From Polaribacter sp. Q13 (GTDB lineage: Bacteria > Bacteroidota > Bacteroidia > Flavobacteriales > Flavobacteriaceae), in the NCBI RefSeq assembly GCF_016858305.2, contig NZ_CP074436.1, positions 2,376,001-2,440,000 on the forward strand: a DNA stretch of 64,000 bases, written 5' to 3'. The position numbers were made by a program, and so were the translations under genes. Positions within the stretch are counted from its first letter, which is position 1. Every line of letters starts with the position of its first letter. Below the pieces are notes generated by a model. It saw nothing but the letters and a program-made list of their open reading frames with translations, did no database searches and was not told the DNA's origin. Below, piece after piece: positions 35,614-43,606 of the stretch.

Positions 35614-35973
35614 CTACTTGTTTATTCTTCTAGTTTTTAAAATAGAGAATAAAATTCTTCCTATTTCATCTGCCTTTTCAAAAAGGTCATTAAAACTGTC
35701 TATATCTAAATCTCCACTATCTTTTAACAAGTGCAACCAATATTTAGTTTCTAAACATTCTTTATAAGCAATAGACATTTTAGCCGAAAAATCTGCTTTT
35801 GAAATTGCACCATTAGCTTCAATTATATTTGCTCCTACAGAAGTTCCACTTCTTAAAATTTGTTTTGACAAAACATACTCTTTATTTTCTTTTATTAACC
35901 TTTTACTCAATTTAACAATTAATAAAGCCAAATCATAACTTTTGTTCTGTAATGGATTATTTTTCAACTTCAT
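35614..35973 (-). CDS. Four-helix bundle (S23/IVS-type) protein
   Basis: A 119-residue protein of the four-helix family TIGR02436. SYDLALLIVKLSKRLIKE, LSKQILRSGTSVGANIIEANGA, FSAKMSIAYKECLETKYWLHLL and the final helix are the hallmarks. Relatives are encoded in intervening sequences of 23S rRNA genes, and others occur alone, as here. A nucleic-acid role is suspected but unproven. It sits between hemW and ruvC, flanked by TATCAATTATCG repeats on one side and their inverse on the other. This suggests that it entered as a small cassette. Confidence 0.9.
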   Translation of the reverse strand: MKLKNNPLQNKSYDLALLIVKLSKRLIKENKEYVLSKQILRSGTSVGANIIEANGAISKADFSAKMSIAYKECLETKYWLHLLKDSGDLDIDSFNDLFEKADEIGRILFSILKTRRINK

Positions 35974-36015
35974 ATTATTGATAATTGTTTATTGTTAAAT
36001 GACAATTAAAAAAAA

Positions 36016-36567
36016 TTATTTGATTTTTTTAGGATTCTGTTTCACAAAACTAGCCCAACCTGTATAATTTTTCCCTCCAACTACTTTCCCTGAATTATAG
36101 AAATGACAAACTGCAGCGGCTAAACCATCTGTTGCATCTAAGTTTTTTGGCAATGTTTTTAAGTTTAAAAGAGATTTTAACATCAAAGCAACTTGTTCTT
36201 TACTGGCACTTCCGCTTCCGGTAACCGCCATTTTTATTTTCTTTGGTAAATATTCTGTAATCGGAATTTCTCTAGATAAACCTGCTGCCATGGCAACTCC
36301 TTGCGCCCTCCCTAACTTTAACATAGACTGCACATTCTTCCCAAAAAAAGGTGCTTCAATAGCAATTTCATCTGGGTGATAAGTATCAATTAGTTCAATT
36401 GTTCGTTCAAAAATGAGTTTTAATTTCAGATAATGGTCGTCGTATTTTTTTAACATTAATTCATTCATTTGAATAAATTCCATCTTTTTACCAACAACTT
36501 TTATCAATCCAAAACCCATAATAGTGGTTCCTGGATCAATGCCTAAAATAATTTTTTCTATCGCCAA
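36016..36567 (-). CDS. ruvC: Crossover junction endodeoxyribonuclease RuvC
   Basis: A 183-residue Holliday-junction resolvase. The four acidic metal ligands are visible: Asp11 (GIDPGT), Glu71 (AIEAPFF), Asp144 and Asp147 (LDATDGLAAAVCH). It also has the GKNVQSMLKLGRAQGVAM helix. It cuts junctions with RuvAB during recombination repair. Its start is divergent from the flippase-like gene, with 64 bp between. It lies upstream of the S23-type gene, so any co-transcription with hemW runs through that gene. Confidence 0.96.
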   Translation of the reverse strand: MAIEKIILGIDPGTTIMGFGLIKVVGKKMEFIQMNELMLKKYDDHYLKLKLIFERTIELIDTYHPDEIAIEAPFFGKNVQSMLKLGRAQGVAMAAGLSREIPITEYLPKKIKMAVTGSGSASKEQVALMLKSLLNLKTLPKNLDATDGLAAAVCHFYNSGKVVGGKNYTGWASFVKQNPKKIK

Positions 36568-36631
36568 AGTGGTAGATTGTTTTTGTATACATCATCAAAT
36601 ATACTGATGATTATTTGTTACTTTGCAAACC

Positions 36632-37591
36632 ATGTATAATTCGCTTTCATACAAATCTAAACAATTCTTTTGGTTGATAATAAAACTATCGATTGTAATT
36701 GGTTGCGGATATTTTATTTACACAAAACTGATTGATAATGAACAACTAAAATTTTCTGTTTTTTATGATAATTTAGTTAAAAATGAAGTTTTTTCAATCA
36801 AAAACCTCTTATTTCTGCTACTTTTTACATTTTTAAACTGGCTTTTAGAAATTATAAAATGGAAATCTCTTGTCGGTTTTGTAAAACAAATTTCATTTTT
36901 TGAGGCTACAAAGCAATCCTTAGCTTCTTTAACAACTTCTTTAATTACACCCAATAGAATTGGAGAATACGGAGCAAAAGCACTGTATTTTAACAAGAAC
37001 CATAGAAAGCAAATATTAGGTTTAAATTTAGTAGGAAACTTTTATCAGATGTTTATGACCCTATTTTTTGGCTGTATAGGTTTCAGTTATTTTGTGTTTT
37101 ATCATAGGATTGAAATTGATTTTTATGGTACCTTAAAAGTTTTACTCATTGGAATCAGTATAATTTCTATTCTATTTTTGGTACTAAAAAAAATAAATGT
37201 TAAGGGATTCACTTTTGATAAAGCCAGTAATTTTATCAAGAAAATTCCGTTAAATTTAAACGTAAAAGTAGGTGTTTTATCAATGCTTCGGTTTGTATTT
37301 TTCTCGCATCAGTTTTACTTTTTATTACTCATTTTTAAAGTTGATATTTCTTATATAGACGCTATTTCTGCCATTACTTCTATCTATTTAATTGCTTCTA
37401 TAATACCAATGTTATCTTTATTTGATGTTGTTTTAAAAGGATCTGTAGCTATTTGGGTATTTTCTTTTTTCAATATAGAACCTCTTATCATTTTATCTAC
37501 AACCACCTTAATGTGGATTTTAAATTTTGTATTACCTGCAATTATTGGCAGTTATTTTGTGTTAACTTTTAAACCTAGTTTTGCAAAATGA
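36632..37591 (+). CDS. Lysylphosphatidylglycerol synthase TM-region-like protein
   Basis: 319 residues with about eight membrane helices. The start is the ATG at 36632; an in-frame TTG at 36623 overlaps a TTACTTTG promoter-like box. The helix pattern (LNWLLEIIKWKSLVGF, SLASLTTSLITPNRIGEYGAKALYF) is that of the AglD/UPF0104 flippase-like family related to the N-terminal membrane region of MprF. The catalytic synthase half is absent. A role moving a lipid or glycolipid is inferred from the family. Its last bases overlap the glycosyltransferase start by 4 bp. Confidence 0.88.
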   Translation: MYNSLSYKSKQFFWLIIKLSIVIGCGYFIYTKLIDNEQLKFSVFYDNLVKNEVFSIKNLLFLLLFTFLNWLLEIIKWKSLVGFVKQISFFEATKQSLASLTTSLITPNRIGEYGAKALYFNKNHRKQILGLNLVGNFYQMFMTLFFGCIGFSYFVFYHRIEIDFYGTLKVLLIGISIISILFLVLKKINVKGFTFDKASNFIKKIPLNLNVKVGVLSMLRFVFFSHQFYFLLLIFKVDISYIDAISAITSIYLIASIIPMLSLFDVVLKGSVAIWVFSFFNIEPLIILSTTTLMWILNFVLPAIIGSYFVLTFKPSFAK

Positions 37592-38697
37592 TTTGGTTGC
37601 TCATTTTTATAGTTACTTTTTATGCTATTCTAATTGTTTGGTTGGCAGTTGGATTTAAAAAGGTTGATACATTTAAGGAAATAGTAACAGTAAATAAAAC
37701 CTCATTTTCAGTAATTATTCCTTTTAGAAATGAAGTTGAAAACCTACCTATTTTATTAAAATCAATCGCAGAGTTAAACTACCCAAAAGAATTGGTAGAA
37801 TTTATTTTGGTTGATGATGCTTCTACAGATAATTCGGTTGAAATAATTAATAAGTTTATACAGAAACCTCAAAGGTTTTCTGTCTTAAAAAATATAAGAA
37901 CTTCTAACTCTCCAAAAAAAGACGCTATTACAACCGCAATTTCGGTCGCAAAATACAACTGGATTGTTACTACGGATGCAGATTGTATTTTACCTGAAAA
38001 TTGGTTACAAAGCATAGATAGCTTTATTCAAAACACAAACCCCAAAATGGTAGTTGCTCCTGTTAATTATAAAGCTAAAAACAACTTTTTAGAGCAGTTT
38101 CAATTATTAGATTTTATGAGCATGCAAGGAACTACTATTGGTGGTTTTGGTATGGGTTTTCCTTTTTTATGTAACGGAGCAAACTTAGCTTATAAAAAAG
38201 AAGATTTTATACTACTTAATGGCTTTAATGGCAATAACAATATTGCCAGCGGAGATGATATTTTTCTATTTGAAAAGTTTATAAAAGCTGATAAAAAAAG
38301 TGTTGGTTATTTAAAATCTTCTGACGCCATTGTAACTACGTTCCCTGTAAAAACTTGGATTGACTTAATAAACCAAAGAACAAGATGGGCTGCAAAGACA
38401 GGTAATTTTAGTTCTTTAAAGGTAAAATTAATTGGTTTGTTAGTTTTACTTACCAACTTTGTTGTTGTTTATTATTTATTGTTTGGAAGCCTAAAAATGC
38501 TTTTTATTCCCTTTGTGTTAAAAATAATTATTGATTTGTTTTTATTCTTGCCAACAATTCAGTTTTTTAAGATAAAAAGTAATTTTTATAAATGGTACAT
38601 TTTTGCTAGTTTTTTATATCCCTTTTTTAGCCTTCTTGTTATTTTCAAATCGCTCTTTTTTAAATATCATTGGAAAGGAAGACGTTTTAAAAAATAA
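37588..38697 (+). CDS. Membrane glycosyltransferase family 2
   Basis: 369 residues. One N-terminal membrane helix is followed by a GT-A domain with SVIIPFRNE, LVDDASTDNS, TTDADC (the DxD metal site), and INQRTRWAAKTG (the QxxRW-type motif). About three C-terminal helices end the protein in a basic GRRFKK. It transfers a sugar to a lipid or polymer at the inner membrane. The 4-bp overlap with the flippase-like gene suggests a pair making and moving one product. The acceptor is unknown. Confidence 0.92.
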   Translation: MIWLLIFIVTFYAILIVWLAVGFKKVDTFKEIVTVNKTSFSVIIPFRNEVENLPILLKSIAELNYPKELVEFILVDDASTDNSVEIINKFIQKPQRFSVLKNIRTSNSPKKDAITTAISVAKYNWIVTTDADCILPENWLQSIDSFIQNTNPKMVVAPVNYKAKNNFLEQFQLLDFMSMQGTTIGGFGMGFPFLCNGANLAYKKEDFILLNGFNGNNNIASGDDIFLFEKFIKADKKSVGYLKSSDAIVTTFPVKTWIDLINQRTRWAAKTGNFSSLKVKLIGLLVLLTNFVVVYYLLFGSLKMLFIPFVLKIIIDLFLFLPTIQFFKIKSNFYKWYIFASFLYPFFSLLVIFKSLFFKYHWKGRRFKK

Positions 38698-38727
38698 TTT
38701 CTATTTCAGGTAAATGAATTTAGAGTG

Positions 38728-38855
38728 CAAACAAGTTTAGCCCTGATTGAACCTTTCGACTTCGCTCAAGACAGGCTATTTGTTTGAGCTCTTTTTTATC
38801 CTTTTTCAGGATAAAAAAAGCGAGCAGTGAAAGCAGGAAATAGCTGCTAAAAAAT
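38728..38855. repeat. Composite dispersed repeat, copy A
   Basis: An unusual intergenic element: ACAAGTTTAGCC, then CCTTTCGACTTCGCTCAAGA with CAGGCT, then ATCCTTTTT...AAAAAAAG, then GTGAAAGCAGGAAATAGCT. The same parts in the same order and orientation occur at 62141-62250 (copy B). The two halves are partly complementary, so a long imperfect hairpin is likely. It lies between the convergent glycosyltransferase and microprotein genes. Confidence 0.8.
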
Positions 38856-38860
38856 TGTAT

Positions 38861-38992
38861 CTAAAACAAAGCATTCATAATATCTTCTGCTTTAAACCAA
38901 AGGATTAAAACGAAGGCTAAAACCACAATTAAAAAAAGTCCTTTTGTTGGTTTGGTTTGCTTTTGCCTTCCAAATTTTCTTTTAAATTGCAT
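38861..38992 (-). CDS. 43-residue single-TM membrane microprotein
   Basis: A short gene that standard length cut-offs would miss. The frame from the ATG at 38992 to a TAG reads a basic N terminus (QFKRKFGRQKQTKPTKG), one hydrophobic helix (LFLIVVLAFVLILWF, residues 19-33) and a short acidic tail (KAEDIMNALF). The basic tail preceding the helix suggests N-in topology. It starts 21 bp after mnmD ends on the same strand, so it is likely in that operon. No function is known to me. Its stop is 5 bp from the copy A repeat. Confidence 0.65.
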   Translation of the reverse strand: MQFKRKFGRQKQTKPTKGLFLIVVLAFVLILWFKAEDIMNALF

Positions 38993-39013
38993 TTGAAAAT
39001 AAATTTTAAGTGG

Positions 39014-39679
39014 TTAGTTTTTATTGGTAATTTTTGTTGCTCTTAGCATTTCTCTTTTTCCAGGAGGTCCTGGCAAACGCTCTACAACAAACCCGACTTC
39101 TTGCATAGCTCTTCTAACACTTCCTTTTGCAGAATAGGTTACTAAAATTCCGTTTTCTTTTAGTGAGTCATACATTTTCTGAAAAATCTCTACCGTCCAT
39201 AATTGCGGTTGTACACGAGCACCAAAAGCATCAAAATAAATTAAGTTAAAGGCGTCTTTATCTTCAATATCTTCAAAGAATTGTTTTCTTTTGGTTAATG
39301 AAAATGTGTCTGAAATTTGATGTTTTTCTTCCCAAGAAACGGTATGCATTTTTTTAAAGGTTTCACTTTCCTTTTCTGCCTCTAAGACAGCTATAAAATT
39401 CATTTTTTCTACTTCTTCTGGCGTAACAGGATACGCTTCTACACCAACATAATCGATGTCTTTTCTAGCTTCTAAATAGGTAATAAAACAATTTAAACCT
39501 GTACCAAAACCAATTTCTAAAATAGCAACCTTGTCTTCTGTAACTTGGCTTAATCCGCTGTTTATAAAAACATGATAGGTTTCATTAATAGACCCGTTTT
39601 TAGAATGATATTGCTCATTCCAATCTGGTAAATGAATGGTAGATGAACCATCTGAAGTTATTAAAATTTCTCTTTTCAA
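39014..39679 (-). CDS. mnmD: tRNA (5-methylaminomethyl-2-thiouridine) methyltransferase, MnmD type
   Basis: A 221-residue SAM-dependent methyltransferase, equivalent to the N-terminal domain of MnmC. LEIGFGTGLNCF is the SAM-binding loop, and YFDAFGARVQPQLW with YSAKGSVRRAMQEVGF and GPPGKREMLRA are the MnmC1/MnmD signatures. It completes mnm5s2U at the wobble base of several tRNAs. The oxidase half of MnmC is not fused here, as usual in this phylum. It sits between a DUF4920 lipoprotein gene (upstream, 5 bp apart) and the microprotein gene. Confidence 0.94.
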   Translation of the reverse strand: MKREILITSDGSSTIHLPDWNEQYHSKNGSINETYHVFINSGLSQVTEDKVAILEIGFGTGLNCFITYLEARKDIDYVGVEAYPVTPEEVEKMNFIAVLEAEKESETFKKMHTVSWEEKHQISDTFSLTKRKQFFEDIEDKDAFNLIYFDAFGARVQPQLWTVEIFQKMYDSLKENGILVTYSAKGSVRRAMQEVGFVVERLPGPPGKREMLRATKITNKN

Positions 39680-39684
39680 AATAT

Positions 39685-40197
39685 TTAGATTGATTTTTTT
39701 ATTAAAACACCATCTGCCTCAAAAGTAAATTCTTTTTTAGGTTGGGTAATTTTTGCTATTTCTTCTTTACTTTTTCCTGCATCTTCTGCATAATGCTGTA
39801 ATTCTTTAACAGAAGTTTCTTGTACAAATGCTTTACCATTTAAAACCACTTCTCTTCCTTTAGCATCTAATGGCATAAAAAAACCGTAGTCTTTAAAACG
39901 TACCATAGTTTCTGCTTCTTTATCTAAAGGCAACTTCATCCAACATCCTTTCTTAGAACAAACTTCTTTAATGGTAGAACCAAATTTTACATTAATTGTA
40001 TCACCAGTTTTCATGGTTTTAAATTTAGCTAGTAATTGTTCTGAACTAATTGCATTGTCTAAATCTATTTTGGTGCCAAAAGAATCATAATTAACTTCTT
40101 GTTTTTGTTCTGCTATTTTATTCGCTGGTTTTTTTCCGTCTTTACACGCCGTAAATACAAACAAAATAACTAAAAAAAATTGTATCAAATATTTCAT
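39685..40197 (-). CDS. DUF4920 lipoprotein
   Basis: 170 residues from the ATG at 40197, chosen because it begins a lipoprotein signal (KYLIQFFLVILFVFTAC, Cys18); the longer upstream frame overlaps the promoter. The mature DUF4920 region includes KTMKTGDTINVKFGSTIKEV, CSKKGCWMKLPL with a CxxxxC pair, and VVLNGKAFVQETSV. Members are small OB-like periplasmic proteins of unknown role. Its transcript runs on into mnmD, although the function is apparently unrelated. Confidence 0.9.
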   Translation of the reverse strand: MKYLIQFFLVILFVFTACKDGKKPANKIAEQKQEVNYDSFGTKIDLDNAISSEQLLAKFKTMKTGDTINVKFGSTIKEVCSKKGCWMKLPLDKEAETMVRFKDYGFFMPLDAKGREVVLNGKAFVQETSVKELQHYAEDAGKSKEEIAKITQPKKEFTFEADGVLIKKSI

Positions 40198-40223
40198 AAA
40201 TTCAAAATTAATTGTGAATTCAA

Positions 40224-40254
40224 CAAAAGTACATATTATAATGAGCAAAAGCAA
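40224..40254 (-). promoter_or_regulatory. Promoter of the DUF4920-mnmD operon
   Basis: On the minus strand, TACTTTTG (40224-40231) matches TAnnTTTG. A TTG at 40252-40254 lies 20 bp upstream, close to the ideal spacing. Confidence 0.6.
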
Positions 40255-40266
40255 TGATTAGTTATA

Positions 40267-40295
40267 TTGTCCGATGAATATTTTATGTACATTTG
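40267..40295 (+). promoter_or_regulatory. Promoter of ilvE
   Basis: TTG (40267-40269), 18 bp, TACATTTG (40288-40295): a good Bacteroidota promoter, 23 bp before the ilvE ATG. It diverges from the DUF4920 promoter within a 122-bp gap. Confidence 0.7.
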
Positions 40296-40318
40296 TGTTT
40301 CAATTCAATTAAAATAGA

Positions 40319-41374
40319 ATGAAATCTAATATAGAAATTCAACGTATAGAAAAATCGAAGATCGATTCTGTAGATTTTAATAATCTACCATTTGGTAGTG
40401 TATATTCTGACCACATGTTAGAATGTGATTTTATAAATGGCGAATGGCAAACACCAGTTATTAAACCATATGCTCCCATATCTTTAGATCCGTCAGCAAA
40501 GATTTTCCATTATGGACAATCCATTTTTGAAGGCATGAAAGCTTACAAAGATGCAGAAGGAAACACCATGTTATTTAGACCTTTAGAGAACTGTAAGCGT
40601 TTAAATAAATCCGCAGAACGTTTGGTCATTCCAAATATTCCAGAAGACATTTTTATGGATGGTTTAAAGAAATTATTAGAAGTTGATAATAAATGGATAC
40701 CAACAAACGAAGGTAGCTCTCTATATATTAGACCTTTTATGTTTGCTTCTGGAATAGGATTTCATGCGTCACCTGCTGATGCTTACAAATTTATAATTTG
40801 TACAGCTCCTTCTGGTGCGTACTTTTCTGGTAAAGTAAAGGTTTTAATTGAAGAAAAATATGCTCGTGCAGCAAATGGAGGTGTTGGTTTTGCAAAAGCT
40901 GGAGGTAATTATGCCGCACAGTTTTACCCTACACAATTAGCTATAGACAAAGGTTATAATCAAGTAATTTGGACGGATGACAATACGCACGAATATATTG
41001 AAGAAGCTGGCGCGATGAATATTTTTATCAGAATAAATGACACTTTAATTACAAGTCCTACTAGCGATAGAATTTTAAATGGAATTACACGTAAAAGTGT
41101 TATTCAAATTGCTGAAGACATGAATATTGATGTTGAAGTTAGAAAAATTACTGTTTCTGAAGTAATTGCCGCAGCGCAAAGTGGTCGTTTAAAAGAAATG
41201 TTTGGAGCAGGAACTGCTGCTGTTATTTCTCCAATTTCTACTTTTGGTTACCAAGGTACCGATTATGATTTACCTGAATTAGAGACTTCTTTTGCAGAAA
41301 CTCTAAAAAAGGCTATTACAGATATTCAAACAAACAAAGCGAAAGATCCTTACGGATGGAGAGTGATGATTTAG
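40319..41374 (+). CDS. ilvE: Branched-chain amino acid aminotransferase
   Basis: A 351-residue class IV PLP aminotransferase that makes Leu, Ile and Val from their keto acids with glutamate. Key segments are FHYGQSIFEGMKAYK, the Schiff-base Lys193 in FAKAGGNYAAQ, EEAGAMNIFI, and GAGTAAVISPI near the end. The length fits the BCAT group seen in Bacteroidota. It is monocistronic: a consensus promoter precedes it and a strong terminator follows. Confidence 0.96.
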   Translation: MKSNIEIQRIEKSKIDSVDFNNLPFGSVYSDHMLECDFINGEWQTPVIKPYAPISLDPSAKIFHYGQSIFEGMKAYKDAEGNTMLFRPLENCKRLNKSAERLVIPNIPEDIFMDGLKKLLEVDNKWIPTNEGSSLYIRPFMFASGIGFHASPADAYKFIICTAPSGAYFSGKVKVLIEEKYARAANGGVGFAKAGGNYAAQFYPTQLAIDKGYNQVIWTDDNTHEYIEEAGAMNIFIRINDTLITSPTSDRILNGITRKSVIQIAEDMNIDVEVRKITVSEVIAAAQSGRLKEMFGAGTAAVISPISTFGYQGTDYDLPELETSFAETLKKAITDIQTNKAKDPYGWRVMI

Positions 41375-41423
41375 TAAACAGTTGGCCATTAGTACCAATT
41401 TAAACTTAAAAACAGAAAACACC

Positions 41424-41454
41424 AAAGCATCAATTAATTTTGATGCTTTTTTTT
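41424..41454 (+). terminator. Rho-independent terminator after ilvE
   Basis: A 10-bp stem AAAGCATCAA (41424-41433) pairs with 41440-41449 around a 6-nt loop and is followed by an eight-T run. Confidence 0.9.
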
Positions 41455-41698
41455 ATCCATCAATACTACGCTTAAACTATTAATACTTCATACCAATATT
41501 TGCTTTTTCCATCTTCTTTACACGTCAAAAAAAAAGAAAATTTAGAGAGAGAAAAATTCAAAAGGAACAGGTTTTAAAGGAACAATTAAAGAGGACAATT
41601 ACAAACTTTAAAACCAATTACTTAGCTTTTATATTATCAAAAAAACTAAAACTTATTTTAGTAAGATATAACAATCTTAAAATAAATCTAAAGCACTA
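41455..41698. other. AT-rich gap before the rplM promoter
   Basis: No ORF or stable hairpin is evident. It contains A-rich and TTTAAAA stretches that could act as an upstream promoter element. Confidence 0.4.
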
Positions 41699-41729
41699 TT
41701 TGTCAATCAAATAAAATACAGTACATTTG
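41699..41729 (+). promoter_or_regulatory. Ribosomal protein operon promoter
   Basis: TTTG (41699-41702), exactly 19 bp, TACATTTG (41722-41729): a textbook strong Bacteroidota sigma-A promoter. The leader to the rplM ATG is about 50 nt, longer than for many genes here, leaving room for control by a ribosomal protein. Confidence 0.85.
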
Positions 41730-41785
41730 CACTCCTTTTTTAAGGAAAATTAAATTATTAATAAACAAAAACTAATAGTGTAATT

Positions 41786-42241
41786 ATGAACACATTAAGT
41801 TACAAAACAGTATCAGCAAACAGCGCTACCGTAAACAAGGAGTGGGTTTTAGTTGATGCAGACGGGCAAACGTTGGGTCGTCTAGCTTCTAAAGTAGCAA
41901 AGCTAATTAGAGGTAAAAACAAACCAAATTTTACTCCTCACGTAGATTGTGGAGATAACGTGGTTATCATCAACGCAGAAAAAATTGTTTTAACTGGTAA
42001 CAAATGGAGAGACAAATCTTACATTCGTCACACAGGGTATCCAGGAGGACAAAGATCGTTAACTGCAACAGAAATGTTTGAGAAAGATCCTACAAGATTA
42101 ATCGAAAAAGCAGTAAAAGGAATGTTACCTAAAAATATTTTAGGAGCAGCACTTTACAGAAACTTGTATGTATATGCAGGTACAGAGCACAAACACGCAG
42201 GTCAAGCACCTAAAGCTATTAACCTTAACGATCTTAAATAA
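41786..42241 (+). CDS. rplM: 50S ribosomal protein L13
   Basis: A 151-residue ribosomal protein. [48 protein letters not shown] and [10 protein letters not shown] are L13 signatures. L13 is an early-assembling protein of the large subunit. Its stop TAA shares its last A with the rpsI ATG (TAATG), so L13 and S9 are tightly coupled. This is the usual rplM-rpsI pair. Confidence 0.97.
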   Translation: MNTLSYKTVSANSATVNKEWVLVDADGQTLGRLASKVAKLIRGKNKPNFTPHVDCGDNVVIINAEKIVLTGNKWRDKSYIRHTGYPGGQRSLTATEMFEKDPTRLIEKAVKGMLPKNILGAALYRNLYVYAGTEHKHAGQAPKAINLNDLK

Positions 42242-42627
42242 TGGATATAGTACATAAAATCGGTAGAAGAAAAACAGCTGTTGCTCGTATTTACCTTTCT
42301 GAAGGAACAGGAAACATTACAGTAAACAAAAAAGATTACAAAAGCTACTTTACTACTGGAACTTTACAGTATAAAGTACAACAACCTTTAATGTTAACAG
42401 AAAACTTAGAATCTTATGATATCAAAGTTAATGTTTACGGTGGTGGTGTAACAGGACAAGCAGAAGCTATTCGTTTAGCAATTACAAGAGCTTTAGTTCA
42501 TATTGATGCAGAGCACAGGTTAGTATTGAAACCAGAAGGTTTATTAACTCGTGATCCAAGAATGGTTGAACGTAAGAAATTCGGTCAGAAAAAAGCACGT
42601 AAAAAATTCCAATTCTCGAAACGTTAA
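42241..42627 (+). CDS. rpsI: 30S ribosomal protein S9
   Basis: A 128-residue ribosomal protein. It carries [22 protein letters not shown] and the C-terminal [18 protein letters not shown], whose tail normally contacts P-site tRNA. The terminal residue is Arg, as in the family. It overlaps rplM by 1 bp. The next gene, rpsB, is 145 bp away and has its own structured leader. Confidence 0.97.
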   Translation: MDIVHKIGRRKTAVARIYLSEGTGNITVNKKDYKSYFTTGTLQYKVQQPLMLTENLESYDIKVNVYGGGVTGQAEAIRLAITRALVHIDAEHRLVLKPEGLLTRDPRMVERKKFGQKKARKKFQFSKR

Positions 42628-42665
42628 TATTATTCAGAATTTATTCTGGACTATATTATATCGAG

Positions 42666-42738
42666 AACTGTTATTATATTTTAATATTAAACAGTTTAGC
42701 ATCTAAATAGTTAGGACTCGAAAGACTACCTAACTATT
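42666..42738 (+). promoter_or_regulatory. Structured leader upstream of rpsB
   Basis: Two hairpins occur in tandem. The first uses AACTGTT (42666-42672) with AACAGTT (42690-42696) and further AT pairs inside. The second is a perfect 10-bp stem AATAGTTAGG (42706-42715) with CCTAACTATT (42729-42738). There is no U tract after either, so they are not ordinary terminators. They end 34 bp before the rpsB ATG and may be an S2 or EF-Ts autoregulatory site. That function is inference. Confidence 0.55.
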
Positions 42739-42772
42739 GATTTCAAAACAGAAAGTAAACACATTTAAGAAA

Positions 42773-43582
42773 ATGGCAAACGTAAACATTCAAGAATTAT
42801 TAGATAGTGGTGTACACTTTGGACACTTAACTAGAAAATGGAACCCAAACATGGCTCCATACATTTATACAGAACGTAATGGTGTACACATCATCGATTT
42901 GTATAAAACAGCAGCAAAAATAGAAGAAACTTCAGAAGCTTTAAAAAAGATCGCTAACTCTGGACGTAAAATTTTATTTGTAGCTACTAAAAAGCAAGCA
43001 AAAGATATTGTTGCAGAAAAAGCAAAAGCAGTAAACATGCCTTTCATTACAGAAAGATGGCCAGGTGGTATGTTAACTAACTTTGTAACTATTAGAAAAG
43101 CTGTTAAGAAAATGGCTCATATTGATAGAATGAAGTTAGATGGTTCTTTTGATGCATTATCTAAAAGAGAAAAATTACAAATCAATCGTCAGAGAGAAAA
43201 ATTAGAAAAGAATTTAGGTTCTATTTCTGATATGACTCGTTTACCTGGTGCATTATTTGTAGTAGATATTAAAAAAGAGCACATTGCTGTAGCAGAAGCT
43301 CAAAAATTAAGCATTCCAATTTTTGCAATGGTTGATACAAACTCTGATCCTAGATTAGTAGATTTTATCATTCCAGCAAATGATGATGCTTCTAAGTCTA
43401 TAGACAAAGTATTATCTTTTGTAACTGATGCAATTGCAGAAGGTTTATCAGATAGAAAAGCAGACAAAGAGAAAGTAAAAGAAACTAAAGAAGTTGCAGC
43501 TCCAAAGGCAGAAAAAGCAGCTCCTGTAGTTGAAGAAGCGAAAGCTGAAGTTACTGAAACTCCTGCTGAAGAAAAAAAATAA
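42773..43582 (+). CDS. rpsB: 30S ribosomal protein S2
   Basis: 269 residues from the ATG at 42773; an upstream in-frame TTG would start inside the leader hairpin. It has VNIQELLDSGVHFGHLTRKWNP, the central WPGGMLTNFVTI and IFAMVDTNSDPRLVDFIIPANDDA, all S2 hallmarks. The C terminus has an Ala/Glu/Lys-rich tail of about 35 residues (KVKETKEVAAPKAEKAAP onward), a common extension in Bacteroidota S2. It is followed by tsf after 24 bp. Confidence 0.97.
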   Translation: MANVNIQELLDSGVHFGHLTRKWNPNMAPYIYTERNGVHIIDLYKTAAKIEETSEALKKIANSGRKILFVATKKQAKDIVAEKAKAVNMPFITERWPGGMLTNFVTIRKAVKKMAHIDRMKLDGSFDALSKREKLQINRQREKLEKNLGSISDMTRLPGALFVVDIKKEHIAVAEAQKLSIPIFAMVDTNSDPRLVDFIIPANDDASKSIDKVLSFVTDAIAEGLSDRKADKEKVKETKEVAAPKAEKAAPVVEEAKAEVTETPAEEKK

Positions 43583-43606
43583 GTATAACTTAAAAATATA
43601 AATAAC

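Noticed and set aside
42737..42772. Upstream TTG start for rpsB
   Set aside because: It lies in the leader hairpin; the ATG at 42773 matches S2.
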